Positions 50,844-61,910 of a stretch of DNA of 64,000 nt are shown here, piece by piece. The notes beneath the pieces are model-generated. The model ran no database searches. It saw only the letters and a list, made by a program, of their open reading frames with translations, and was not told the origin of the DNA. How positions within the stretch are numbered: the first letter of the stretch is position 1; each line of letters begins with the position of its first letter. Origin of the DNA: Umbilicaria muhlenbergii (lineage: Eukaryota > Ascomycota > Lecanoromycetes > Umbilicariales > Umbilicariaceae); the NCBI GenBank assembly GCA_000611775.1, contig KK106981.1:9321337-9385336 (forward strand), read 5' to 3'. Both the position numbers and the translations under genes were made by a program.

Positions 50844-53470
50844 ATGAAATCTTCCTCTGATTTAACAGAGTCATCATTATCATCTTCATTATTTAATTTG
50901 TCTTCATCTTCATCACCTTTACTCTCTTCACTGTCTTTGAGCTCATATGTGCAGAATAATACATTATATAATTCACAACTCCCTCAAGCTGAGCCCTCTA
51001 CAAAGTGATGACATGTTGAGAATTAAACCTCTTTTATGATTAATCTTGACAAACTGATACACATTCTTGATCTTTTTCACAACTGACACTGAACATTTCA
51101 GACTCTATTGAAGACTCTGATCATGAATCAAGGTGATCACTGACTATGAAAGTCATATTTCACTTTTAAAATCTTTATATATTTTGAGATATCAAGGAGA
51201 CCTGATGAAGTCTTGAAATAAAAGAATTAAACAAGACTTATGAAGATACAAGAATGAGCAGAGGAGTGAAGATGCTTTAAAATGAGTTAAAAATTTTATT
51301 TAAAACACTCTGTTTTGAAAAATACACTGCTGATGAATTCACAGGGTCTTTGACTCATATGAGTAAGTTCATCAGCACAGTGCACATATTCACACCTTGC
51401 TGAATGAAACTTCTTCATGTTATTAATCATTCTTTAAACAAGTCACAGTCAGCTCCTGCTGAAGCAAAGTTTATAATAATATTATTAATACTCTGCTACA
51501 CAATGCACTGAAATAACTGTGACAATCTTACAACTTTGATGAGCTTATACTTGTTTCAAGGTAAGAGCTGACAGAGGATGATTGATACAATGAATGAATT
51601 AAAACTGTTCAAATCATATAAGATAATTCAACACTGAATAAAGGAGTTAAATGAACTGAGTTAAAAGAAAGTTCATGAGATAAAAGTATCTTTCTCTGCA
51701 GTATTGACTTATGATAATTTTAAATACACAGATGACACCTGAGGGGAACATGCAGAAGATAAATAAACTTTTTAATTCATCATCACTGTCTTAATCTTTT
51801 CAGAACAGTGTATACCAGCTGAAAGATTATTACAAAGCATGTGAAGATCACACATTTCTTTGTAAATGATGAATATTGTGAAGAAATTATTATAAGATTA
51901 TATTTATCATCTGGTATAACACATCTGTGATTAAAATACCACAATCAGTGTTAACAAGAAGCAGATTAAGAAGTACTTTCTTGAGATGATAATTAAATTA
52001 ATTTATGTAACATGTTTTAAATTTATCATTCTATCATCTTTCTGAAGGACAATTATATCACTGATTGAGTTTATTATTATAAAACAAACTGCCTCTTATC
52101 CTCTTCAATCAGTCATGATGAATGAGAGCACAACTGTCAATAATATAATAATTCTGAAGAATGTCTTTCTGAATCAGCTCAATTATTAAACAGAGGACAC
52201 TCAATTTCATAATAATATACAATTGATTTTTGAAGATTTGAAGACAGTGAAGAGAATGCACTCTGTGATCAACATTCAACATTCAACAGTGAAATTATCA
52301 TTTGATAGAATGAGTTGATTGTTCTCAAGCTTTAATCTATGATATCTTCAACTGACTATGTTACAACTGATATACAAAGCACACTGAGATGCCAGCTCTT
52401 CACTGAATTAATTAACTTTACAATTTGCAGCAGATAAGTGAGATCAATCTGAGCTTGCAGAGTCAAACAAGTTTTAAGCTCTTAAAGATCTTATTTTACA
52501 CAGTTATTATGCTCAAGTGAATGAGGTTCTTCTGTTAACTATGTGACATGATTCAGTTGCTGTTGATCTGAAAGATGAATGAATAGCATGAATTCAAGAG
52601 CACACTTCAACAAGTTGAATCAATCAACTTAATGTTCTACATGAGACTTTTTACCCTGATTCAACAGGTACAAATCAGAAGGGTGTATTAAATAATCATT
52701 AACAAAATCATGTTTAATTCTGCAATCATGTGAAGGCCTACATGCTCTTGTCTTACATCATTAAGCATGTGAACATTAAACTTCTTTGATGAGCCTTACA
52801 GGAGTGTTGTATCATGTTTTAATTAAAAACTGCAGAGAAGATTCAGTATGTCAGAGAACTCATTCAACAGTTACATGTTACAGACAGTGATGCATTCAGT
52901 GATGAATTACAGTGAGTCATTCTTGTTAACAGTCTTGTCAACCTTCACTCAAAGAACAATAATCATGATTACACATTTGAGATGAATCAACTTCTTGAGC
53001 TTCACAACAACATTATGAAATTCTTCTGAAGTGAATGATCTTTATTTACCTTGAGAATGAAGAAACTTCTGAAGCAGTGTGCATTAAATGAATGTTACCT
53101 TCAAAGACTAAAGGTCAGTATAAAGATCATGTTCAGCACATGACAATCTGATGATCACTCACTCAAAAGTGCATCTGAGGATATTCTTTTTATGATGAAG
53201 GACCTGATGCAGTCATTTTTAATTATAAAAGAGAAGTGCTTCACTGATTATGATGTCATTAACTTAAAAGAGGAAGGCATTTTACATTTAAATGAAAACA
53301 TTGCACTGTACAATGCAGAGGCTCAAAATGGCTTCAGCTGAGAGGATGATAACATTAAAGGCACAGCAGAAGAGATCTTAACAAAATACTCAATGACTGC
53401 ATTAAACTCTTTTATCATCATCTTCAAAGAACTTGAACTGATCTAGATTAAGGATAATCATTAAAATGAG
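50844..53470 (+). pseudogene. DUF6589-type gene remnant
   Basis: The frame opens at an ATG at 50844 with a Ser-rich start, then LDKLIHILDLFHNWHW. At 51704 TYDNFKYTDD appears in another frame, so a frameshift or intron lies between. Next comes a segment around 51780-51830 like the IP..L.QSM region. The best-conserved stretch, at about 52150-52330, reads VFLNQLNYQTEDTQFHNNIQ, then KTVKRMHSVIN. A later part, FAADKWDQSELAE, is near 52425. This arrangement resembles the fungal DUF6589 family (function unknown, typically multi-copy in fungal genomes). Stops are mainly TGA and TAA. It converges with the RecQ-like gene downstream. Confidence 0.7.
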
Positions 53471-53940
53471 TGATAATCTTTCTTTTGTAATCATAAGCAA
53501 AGGGAGGTAGGTTTATGTTTTATTCACTCAACACAGTTGATCATTTATTAACATTAAGATCAGTATCTGAAACTGATGTTGCATGTTTGATGTTTGATGT
53601 GCTCTTACATCATGCAATACTTGAAGAATCTTTCACTGAAGATTGACTTTTCAAGAATTTCTCATTGTTAAGTTACCTTTTTGTGAATTTCCTGATGTGA
53701 GCTTCAGACAATAAAGGTGAAGACAACTGAGATGATGAAGATTAAGATGAGGGAAATTGAGACAAGAGCAGTTGAGGTGACTGAGATGTTTATAAGAAAG
53801 ATAATGAAGACATATTAAGAATGATCTTCATTATAATATTCAATGAAGATGATGTCTGTGAATCACTCTGCTTTTATAATTAACTGACTCATGTCTGCTT
53901 CTTGACAGATTTAAGTTCGCAGCAGTTCTGTTGTTACAGT
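53471..53940. other. Intergenic or tail region between two convergent pseudogenes
   Basis: On the plus strand a Glu/Asp/Lys-rich stretch can be read at about 53715-53860 (KGEDNWDDED, then KKDNEDILRM). On the minus strand the same DNA reads Ser-rich. I cannot tell whether it is the acidic tail of the DUF6589-type protein, the end of the helicase, or non-coding. Confidence 0.3.
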
Positions 53941-54661
53941 TTTGTGAAACTCTTAAAAATCTTTCATGCTATCTTTTGATATTCTCAATCAGTAAACATT
54001 ATTTTTTGTTATTTTTTCTCTCTCTTCTGATCATTTTGATCTGTTCATACTTTAAAGGCTGATGAATCTCTCACCTTGAAATTCAGTGCAGTTGAAGTAA
54101 TAATAATGATCACAACTTCTTTTTAATTAAGTAACTTCTTCACACCTGCACTTCTTCACCTCTGCAGAGTGCTTAAATTCTTGATATCATTACCTCACTT
54201 GATAATCTGATTCAAGAGTAAATCTGACATGACAACAGTAAGCTGCACATGAAAGAAAGAAGCACAGAAAAGATTCTCTGCTTTCTTTTCACATCATTTC
54301 AGCAGTTTACCTCATTAATAAAACTCTTTCAGAGAGTCCTTGAAGTCACAGTTTAAAGAGACTGTCACTGCTTTATTAATCTTGTACTGAGGGTGACAGA
54401 CAGTGCAGCATCATGTTAATTGAAATGTGATTATCACTTGATCTTGATAAGTGTTATCATCAAAGAATGTAAGGCTGCTCTGATGCATGCATATATTAAA
54501 ATTCAGCAAATTAAACATTCTTGAAGTCATCTTCTTTCTTCATTCAGCATTCTTTCAATCACTGGTTTTACCTGTGATGAAAGAATCATTCTCAACACAT
54601 CATGATGAATAAAGTAAAAGGAAGTCATCATGATCTTTTTCATTTTAAACAGCACAGCTCA

Positions 54662-55706
54662 TACGCTGCATCATGAGTTGAGTTTGGGTTGGGTTTTAAC
54701 TATTGTGACCCAACCCAGACTGGGTTGGGTTTTTTTTGGGTTGGGTCACACTGGGTTGGGTTTTTTTGGGTTTGGGTTGGGTTTTTCACTGGGTAACCCA
54801 GTTCAAGTTCACGTATATGACTCATCCAAACAGCTTTCAAAGCAGCTTCCAAAACGGCTTCCAAAACAGCCTTGGAAAACGGCCTTGGAAAACGGCCTTG
54901 GAAAACGGCTTCCAAAACGGCTTCGATGACGGCCTCGAACAACGGCTTTGATGACGGCCTCGAACAACGGCTTTGATGACGGCCTCGAACAACGGCTTTG
55001 ATGACGGCCTCGAACAACGGCTTTGATGACGGCCTCGAACAACGGCTTTGATGACGGCCTCGAACAACGGCTTTGATGACGGCCTCGAACAACGGCTTTG
55101 ATGACGGCCTCGAACAACGGCTTTGATGACGGCCTCGAACAACGGCTTTGATGACGGCCTCGAACAACGGCTTTGATGACGGCCTCGAACAACGGCTTTC
55201 AAAACGGCTTCCAAAACGGCCTCGAAAAATAGCTTCCAAAGCGACTTCCAAAACGCTTCCAAAATGGCTTCATCGACGGCCTCGAAGAACAGCTTCCAAA
55301 GTGACTTCCAAAACAGCTTTCAAAATGGCTTCGACGACGGCCTCGAAAAACAGCTTCCAAAGCGACTTCCAAAACGGCTTTCAAAATGGCTTCAACGACG
55401 GCCTCGAAAAACAGCTTCCAAAGTGACTTCCAAAACGGCTTTCAAAATGGCTTCGACGACGGCCTCAAAAAATGGCCTTGAAAATGGCTTAAGAAGGCGC
55501 CTTTTGAACTGACTTTCTTGACTATCATAAAGACTACCATAACTATTTGTATGTACTGAGTTAACCCAGAATTTTCTGGGTTTGGGTTAAATGGGTTGGG
55601 TTTTTTCTGGGTTGGGTTTTGACACGTATAACCCACCCCAAAACCCAACCCAAACCCAACACAAACCCAAACCCACTGGGTAAAACTCAACTCATGATGC
55701 AGCGTA
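54662..55706 (+). mobile_element. hAT-like non-autonomous DNA transposon (1045 bp)
   Basis: Terminal inverted repeats begin TACGCTGCATCATGAGTTGA at the left and end with its complement at the right. The 8-bp target duplication ACAGCTCA is at 54654-54661 and 55707-55714, and 8-bp duplications are typical of hAT elements. Inside each end are GGGTTGGGTTT tracts, and between them a 25-bp minisatellite and degenerate CAAAACGGCTTC repeats. There is no transposase, so it depended on another element. The interior keeps many CpG sites, unlike everything around it. The open frames across it are by-products of the repeat. Confidence 0.92.
54925..55199 (+). repeat. 25-bp minisatellite, 11 perfect units
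   Basis: The unit GATGACGGCCTCGAACAACG plus GCTTT starts at 54925 and repeats every 25 bp to 55175. It is flanked on both sides (54830-54924 and 55200-55480) by related, degenerate units. Because 25 is not a multiple of 3 and the unit has no stop, all three frames of a strand read the same 25-residue repeat. That explains the long overlapping open frames here. Confidence 0.95.
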
Positions 55707-57169
55707 ACAGCTCATCTGTTGATACAGTGCTTGCATACTTAAAAGCAGTAATCACTGTACAATCTGTGTACAGTCTGAATTGTTAACACTCAGATCATAA
55801 GCATCAGTGGTTATCACAATACAGTATGCAGTACACTCAGGGTTTAATTGTCAGAATTCATCAGATGTTTTCTTCTTATTGTTGATCATCATCTGTGAGA
55901 AGATTAATCATACTCATTTAAAAGCTTCTGATGAATATTTAAGCTTCTTCATTCATTGTTAAAACAGCTCAACAGCCTGCTGAATGAAATGAATCTCATT
56001 CATGTATATGATTGTCTTCAGAATATCAAAGGAACTGATAACAGTTATTGAAAGTAAGAACTTCAAATTCAACATACTTTTTTAAAGATGTGCAAGGCAG
56101 TCAGCAGTCATGAAGATCTCAAGCCTGTTAATGAATGTTTAATGAATTATAACATCATTGTGAAATTCAGCATACTGCTTAACTTCCTGCAGAGTCTTGA
56201 AGTTCAAGGTGACAGAGATACTTAAAACAGATACATGTGCTGAGATTTAACTGTAAAGTATGTGCAACTTCTGATATTCTGACTGAAAGTTTCCTCATTC
56301 ACTGACAAGATGTAGCTTATTAATCATCACAAGAATCAAACTGACTTGAAACAAAGACACATATAACACCTCTGTTTGAAATTGCTTCAACACTGCAATC
56401 TCAGGACTGACAAAGATTATAAGTGTTAATGTGACTGCCTCTGACAAAGTGAGGAGAGCTTATCATGAGTATAATCTTCAACATTAATAACTGCTCATGT
56501 TCTCTGATTATTGATCTCATCATTTAGAACAATTGACTTCACATTAAATAAATGTTTAAGCTTCTCAGCCTGCTTCTCCTCAAGCAATGATAACAGCATT
56601 ATTATCAATGATATACTTGACTGATCTGCCTCAATCAATGATGCTGCTTAAAAGATGATGCTCTTGTTAAACCCTGTCTTGACAATGAGGATCAAGTCTG
56701 TTCAATTGTATATCAATGATTGAATAACCTTCAACTGTTTAAGTTTCAGGCACAGTTCAAACACCTCTGTTACATGACAATGAATACACTCATTCTGCTC
56801 CTCTGTTTTATTCACCCTGTCACTTAAACTCTGTATGAAGACAGTATTCTCAACAACATCACTGTCTACATTTGAGACATCCTTCAGTGTTTCATTTGAT
56901 GCTCACTTCATTATTTTCATCAAATCATCTATGAATGACTGTCATTAATCTTGAGAGATTTATGTCCTCCTCACAATGATCTGGAAAGTGAACAGGTACT
57001 GAGACAGTGAACTCATGAGATATATAACAGAATTGACGCAGTAAAGTTGCTTGCAAGTTGACTCAGTGATTGCTTGAGGGTATGAGAGATGCTGAAGAAA
57101 GTTTGAGCTGATGTAATCATTTAATTTTGAAGATGCTGAGTCAGGGTTTTTCAACAAAATCAAGGACAT

Positions 57170-57630
57170 CTTTTCTCACAAGTAATAACTCAACAACAGC
57201 ATGTGCAATTTAAAATCTGACACCTGGATCTGATAGAGTAAGCAATATATAGTCAATTGTGCATATAGGTATATAATTATATCATTGTCATTGATGCTTT
57301 GACGTCATTGACGGGTGACAGGTGGAGGATTTGATGTGAAGTGATTTCATTTGAGTGTGATTATATCAACGTGAAGCGTTTTCATGAACATTTTTAAGAT
57401 TACGCCCTCAGACCCTCCCCGGAAAATGCACACAGTCAGCATTTGTAGCTAATCCCAAAGGGCATTAGTGCACGGCTAGTTCTAGCCGAGGCAGGGGGGT
57501 CTGAGTGTCTGAGGCAATAAGCCGGGTTTGAGACTAGCTTGCTGACTAAGCAGCGCCCCACACTAGGGCTGGACGCCGGGCGTCGGGTCAAAATGAGTGG
57601 CAGTTCCAGGCAAAAGGATTCAGACTACTC
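57170..57630. other. Transition from mutated to normal DNA, with a hairpin
   Basis: RIP-like composition fades between about 57200 and 57400: TGG and CpG reappear from about 57225. A perfect 7-bp stem, CGGCTAG-TT-CTAGCCG, is at 57473-57488. An outer pair (CTCAGACCCTCCCC at 57407-57420 and GGGGGGTCTGAG at 57494-57505) could close a larger structure. No coding region is recognised. Confidence 0.5.
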
Positions 57631-59528
57631 TCAGCTACAAATGATTAACGGACTGTAATGTCTGGAAATCTTACTACTGCGGTTTTTAGAGTTCAATGGG
57701 TACAATATATGTGGGAGAATTCTCATTCTCAAGGCCCGAGGCTGGTGATTTGATCGGTAGGGGTCTCCCAGTTCAGATAGATCATACGTTCTGGACCCTA
57801 CGGTCTTTTTCGTAGCTGTCGTAGTTATATCCACTGCTGCTGTGAAGTTCAGATGTGCTATCCTTGAATTCTCGACCTGCATCCTCCGTGATATCCGACC
57901 GTCAGATAGGAAGTTCAGCTCTGAAGGCGATGCTTGATTTTCCTGGTCATGTAGAAGGAAAGAGATGACACCCAACCTGGCCGTCTATGCTGTCGAGGCA
58001 CTGGTCCGCCGGGAGTGCTTTGCGTATGGAGACGGCTGAAGCTGTGAGATAAGCTGTGCGAGGCTTGGGGGGGTTCGCCTTTGCGATTTCGTTAGTGAGG
58101 TGTCACGACCACCATACGATGCCGACAATGCTCGGATTAAGGGTATATGGGAAGTGTTTGCGGTCGAATGAAATTCGCCCTGGGAAAGAAAGCGGGCTAT
58201 CTTCGAGGTTGAGATGTTTCCGGTTGTTGAGGCCGCCCGTGTTCGCCAGCATGGCCGACCTTGAACGCAGAGCGAGCTCTTATCATTGGCACCGCAGGGG
58301 CGACATTGGAAGCAGACCGCGTTCGTGTACTTGGCACAGCATCAGTCGAGTGTGATTGACTGAAGCCAGCTCAATCGAAGGAGCTTAGCCTGCGGGTGAA
58401 GCTACGCCACCGGCGCTGTTCGACTTCAGGCCTGCGCGGTAACTTTGGTGCTGGAGTATGGATAAAGAGGGGCGCCGACATTATCGGCACCTCCCATTCA
58501 CGCTCAGATCCAACAAGACAGACCATGTACGGCATGAGACTTCCCCAGAGGTAATCAGATTCGACGGTAGACATGCATGCTAGGGCTGAAAGGGTCTCAA
58601 CAACGCTGTCATCTCTTGGCCATATAGCAGGAATGGAATTAGAAGTCTGATAGATGATAAGGAAACCGCAGGCATGAATTACTCTGGTAGGCTTGAACAC
58701 AAACAATTGGTCCTCGATACGTAGTACCGGGTTCTACATCGCAGAGATCGTATATTCCGCCCAGCCTGTAGACCGTACTCCCACAGGCGGGCAAAGTGAT
58801 AATCTTTTCCATGGCTGGTCGTTGTAAACAGCAACCGGAGATACTTGGAAAGAAATGCGAATTACTCAATGCAGCTCGAACGCTACAAGCAGGACACTTT
58901 TTCAGCACTAGTAAGCTGTGCAGACAGAGGAACTCCCGCGCCAACAGGCTTCTGCCCCGGCGGACTTGAACACCGGACGGAGAATAGCAACAGATAGACA
59001 GCTTGCGAGATCCGCTCCGAGCAAGGAGAGTGAAGCAACAGCAGATCGGTGGTCTTACTGTGGGGATCAAAAGGGCAGGTGGATCTGATGAGTCGTGTAG
59101 TTATCCGGGTGGATACGCACAAGAGTCAAGCATTCCCATAGCGGTATCTCAATTCCGCTGACCGCATTAAAACACTGGAGATCGTTCCTGTGTTTAGCAA
59201 TGAATATTGGCAATCAGCATGTTTCAAGGTGTAAGTAGTGGGGGCAGTGACAGCAAAACACCTATCACGGATGCATTGCCTTTTGGGATACGAAACTTGC
59301 AAGAATCTCATTCTTCAAGGGGTTGAGGTGGTACAAGGAAGAAGTTACCGCAGCTGTGCAAGTCCACCCGGCCAAGCTCCGGAGGTCGGTGATATGCTTT
59401 CTCCGAGGCCAACTTTGTGTTATAGCAATCAGTCACAGCTCACAACTTATGTGGAGCAAGGAATGCTCCTTTTTAACGCCGGCGATGTCACCGATCTGTC
59501 AGACGTATAGGCATATGCGTTCTAGGGG
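57631..59528. other. Ordinary-composition region with short unassigned open frames
   Basis: Base composition is balanced and CpG is present. Open frames exist on the minus strand at 57631-57975 (114 codons), 58371-58706 and 58639-59122, and on the plus strand at 58056-58355. None shows a motif I recognise, and neighbouring frames overlap without a clear splice pattern. They may be exons of a diverged or decayed gene, or chance. Confidence 0.3.
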
Positions 59529-59990
59529 CTAGCCTTTGGCCTCGATCCAGATTGTGAGGAGATAAGGACCAGTAGGCTCAGGAAGGTCGCGACAATAGTC
59601 TGAAGCGCAAGGACTCGCTTGCCCCTGGAACTGTGTAACGCACGCAGGGTGACCCTTGTTTCCTTTAAAGCAAAGGCGGACGTTGTGAAAGCCTCCCCAA
59701 GATTGTGGCCTGTAGAACCCGGCTATTGATAACTCCAGGTAGGCAGACAAGCAAATTAGGGTGCGTTTGACCAAGCAGTCAAGACAGCCAAATCGCCTCA
59801 GTGTCAACTGGGCTGTACCATGACCTGAGACCTGGTGCAGGATTACAAACTCGCGTGCCACGCGTGGAGTATGCATTTCACCAAAGATCTTGAGATAAGA
59901 CTCGTCTGCGGGACAAACAGGGAAGTCTGGAACTGCATGAGATGAAACATTTAAGCAACTGTTGTAGCCCCCATCTCGGTCGAGCATCAT
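59529..59990 (-). CDS. Possible hypothetical protein, cysteine-rich C-terminal half
   Basis: Open for 153 codons from an ATG at 59990. The second half has several cysteines (LCFKGNKGHPACVTQFQGQA, then PCASDYCRD). There is no convincing signal peptide at this start and I see no known domain. Upstream and downstream I see no matching exon. It may be an exon of a larger gene or a chance frame. Confidence 0.2.
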   Translation of the reverse strand: MMLDRDGGYNSCLNVSSHAVPDFPVCPADESYLKIFGEMHTPRVAREFVILHQVSGHGTAQLTLRRFGCLDCLVKRTLICLSAYLELSIAGFYRPQSWGGFHNVRLCFKGNKGHPACVTQFQGQASPCASDYCRDLPEPTGPYLLTIWIEAKG

Positions 59991-60339
59991 CCAGTGTCAC
60001 TCGTTCACTGCTTCCAACGGTTTTCCACGGGATTGCAGTTTTGCGCAACGCTGAAGGACCTCAGATGCAAACACGTGGCGTACTACAACCCCTTGGTCGA
60101 GCAGAAGAGAATGCGATGGAAGAGGAAATTAGAATCCAAGACCTTCTATGTAAAGTCCGTTGCTACGGAGTTCGACGCCGTTGTTGTTTGCGTGAAGCAA
60201 TCGTAAGGTGACTTTGGCGTGCTGGAGAAGTTGAAGCAGGCCAAAGTGACGTGGTTCGAAAGTGATTGGAGCCGACTGGTCGTGCGTTTAAGGTTTAAGA
60301 TTGTGGACGCTATGGCGCAATCGGGTCTAGCATCTGACT

Positions 60340-60435
60340 GGGCAGCCTTTTCCGTTTTCTCATCCATTGAAGCACGCGTCAGTATTCGCCCCGGCCAAGT
60401 ATGAGCTCATCCACTTCACGAACAAACCAGGGGAT
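60340..60435 (+). pseudogene. Fragment of a LINE (Tad-like) reverse transcriptase
   Basis: The plus-strand frame reads FAPAKYELIHFTNKP, which corresponds to a conserved block (FxPxKYELIHFT) of fungal Tad-clade LINE reverse transcriptases. A stop follows within about 12 codons, and the sequence before it is frameshifted. Only this scrap is recognisable. It is not RIP-mutated to the degree of the left part. Confidence 0.55.
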
Positions 60436-60709
60436 CACTGTTGAATTTCGCCGATTCGCCGCCGAGCAGACGTCATTGGGGCAGGGGTTTAGGGCAGGGG
60501 TTCCTAGCAAGAGAAGCAGTCACGTCATGGGTGTACGTATGTTTTGGCTTAGCGAAAAGCTCCTTAACATGTATATTAACGGCTTGAAAGCCTCAAGTTT
60601 CTGCTTTCTTCCTCACGTTCATTTATATTATTTGGGTGATATTTAGGCAGATACAATACATTTATTTGGTCTCTATATCGTTCCATTACACAACAGGTTA
60701 TGAGCCTCA

Positions 60710-60960
60710 TGCTCCCTCTCTGCTCCCCTGCTCCCTCGGTGCTCCCTCTAAAGCGGCCCTGCTCCCTTTCCCGAGCCGAAACGGCAATTCCCAATCCTAG
60801 GTTCGGGGGTTATATAGTAACCTCTAAGCTGACACCAACATGTGACTGACGGCTGACTAAGGCGTTGCCGCCGGGCTAATGCCCACTCGTGCTCCCTCAC
60901 TGCTCCCTGTCTGCTCCCTTTAAGGCGCCCCTACTCCCTTGCCTGAGCGGAAATGGCAAG
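60710..60960 (+). repeat. Two blocks of TGCTCCCT-based repeats
   Basis: Block 1 (60710-60796) and block 2 (60889-60960) each contain several GCTCCCT units. They then share a diverged string of the form TAAGGCG, CCCT, CTCCCTT, GAGC, GAAA, GGCAA in the same order. They may be long diverged direct repeats flanking about 90 bp, or a decayed small element. Confidence 0.6.
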
Positions 60961-60975
60961 CATTAATCCTGCCCT

Positions 60976-61206
60976 TTGCTGAGGCGTATCAAGAACGCGG
61001 TATTCACAATGACCAAGTCTTTAACCCTTATTGCGCCGACTATTTCTCAAAGAGTCTTTGCGCAGCTTACTATCGACCACAAGAGGAGACGCTATCATGA
61101 AACGATGACGGCAACCGGAGTGAATTCGCGTCTAAGCCAAGTCGAAGTTCAAGCACTCATGACTTTTCGCGATGATCTGAGGAACGTGTTGCCTGTTGAT
61201 GATTAG
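60976..61206 (+). CDS. Possible short hypothetical protein
   Basis: Open for 76 codons ending PVDD before a TAG. The composition is ordinary and there is no recognised domain. It could be the last exon of a gene, or chance. The next 700 bp (61207-61910) show nothing I can support except an A/G-rich run at about 61360-61390. Confidence 0.2.
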   Translation: MLRRIKNAVFTMTKSLTLIAPTISQRVFAQLTIDHKRRRYHETMTATGVNSRLSQVEVQALMTFRDDLRNVLPVDD

Positions 61207-61910
61207 CCCTGAAAGGGGTGGGTGAGAGACGATTTAGGCTTATTGATTGAGACAGCGAGTGAGCATTGCTTAATTAGATGCAAAATGCTCTTCTCTTAGC
61301 TAGACTAGACACTCTTGACGCTTGGTAACCCGTGCAAGGACCGAGAATAGACGAACGAGACGAAGAAGAGAAAAAGAAAAAAAAAACATAGGTTCCTTGA
61401 AGCAATGGCTCTCTTGCAACAATCCACGATGAGATTTAGCAAAATATGATGTATGAATCTTGATAGCTAGTTGGAGAGCTGTAAGCCCTCCTTCAGTGTG
61501 TTCTCCTCGTCAAATTTATACCCTGTGGCCATGTGCTCCTCCTGTGGAGTTTGGGATGCCGAATATCTTCGGGCTATGGCTAGTTTTTCGGATTCGGTGA
61601 CGCTGAGTGCGGGGAGAAGCAGGGACTTCCATGCGCTCAAAGTTTAGCCAAATCATGGCAAGTAGTCCTCTATCGTGTGACACCCACTGGCCTCACTTTT
61701 TTACACATTACTTTGCCCACGTTACTAAGCGAGTGATCAGCTCAAGTAGGTCCTAAATTCGTCCTAAATGTCCTCGAATGTTGAATTATCAGTGCAGGGC
61801 GAAGAGACTGTGGGCAATCAGCAATTTGATTCTGTTCAGACACGTATTTCTAGCATGTAGGCTAAGAAGAGCTCTTCCCCGCAAGGCCCATGACACAACC
61901 CGTAGCCGCA

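Larger units (their letters stand above)
53941..57169 (-). pseudogene. RecQ-like DNA helicase remnant, split by a hAT-like element
   Basis: Read on the minus strand from an ATG at 57169. Motif I reads KTGFNKS at 56680-56660 (family GxGKS, a Gly lost to G-to-A). Motif II reads NKLHLVSEWG at about 56324-56292, where DE has become NK. Later motifs include STDA-like TTDAYDLSVNN (about 55810-55770) followed by QIVQWLLLLS. The hAT-like insertion (54662-55706) falls in the segment where helicases of this group have the QRxGRxGR arginine finger. The C-terminal part resumes at 54653 and is readable to about 53940, with a Cys-rich stretch (CCTVCHPQY). Related RecQ-like helicases are often subtelomeric in fungi. 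Confidence 0.75.

Noticed and set aside
54700-55262. Three long overlapping minus-strand open frames encoding similar Arg/Ser/Val-rich repeats
   Set aside because: They are a by-product of the stop-free 25-bp minisatellite in a non-autonomous element, and the same peptide appears in every frame.
58056-58355. A 99-codon plus-strand open frame
   Set aside because: No domain, no splice partner, and overlapping frames on the other strand; it cannot be told from chance.
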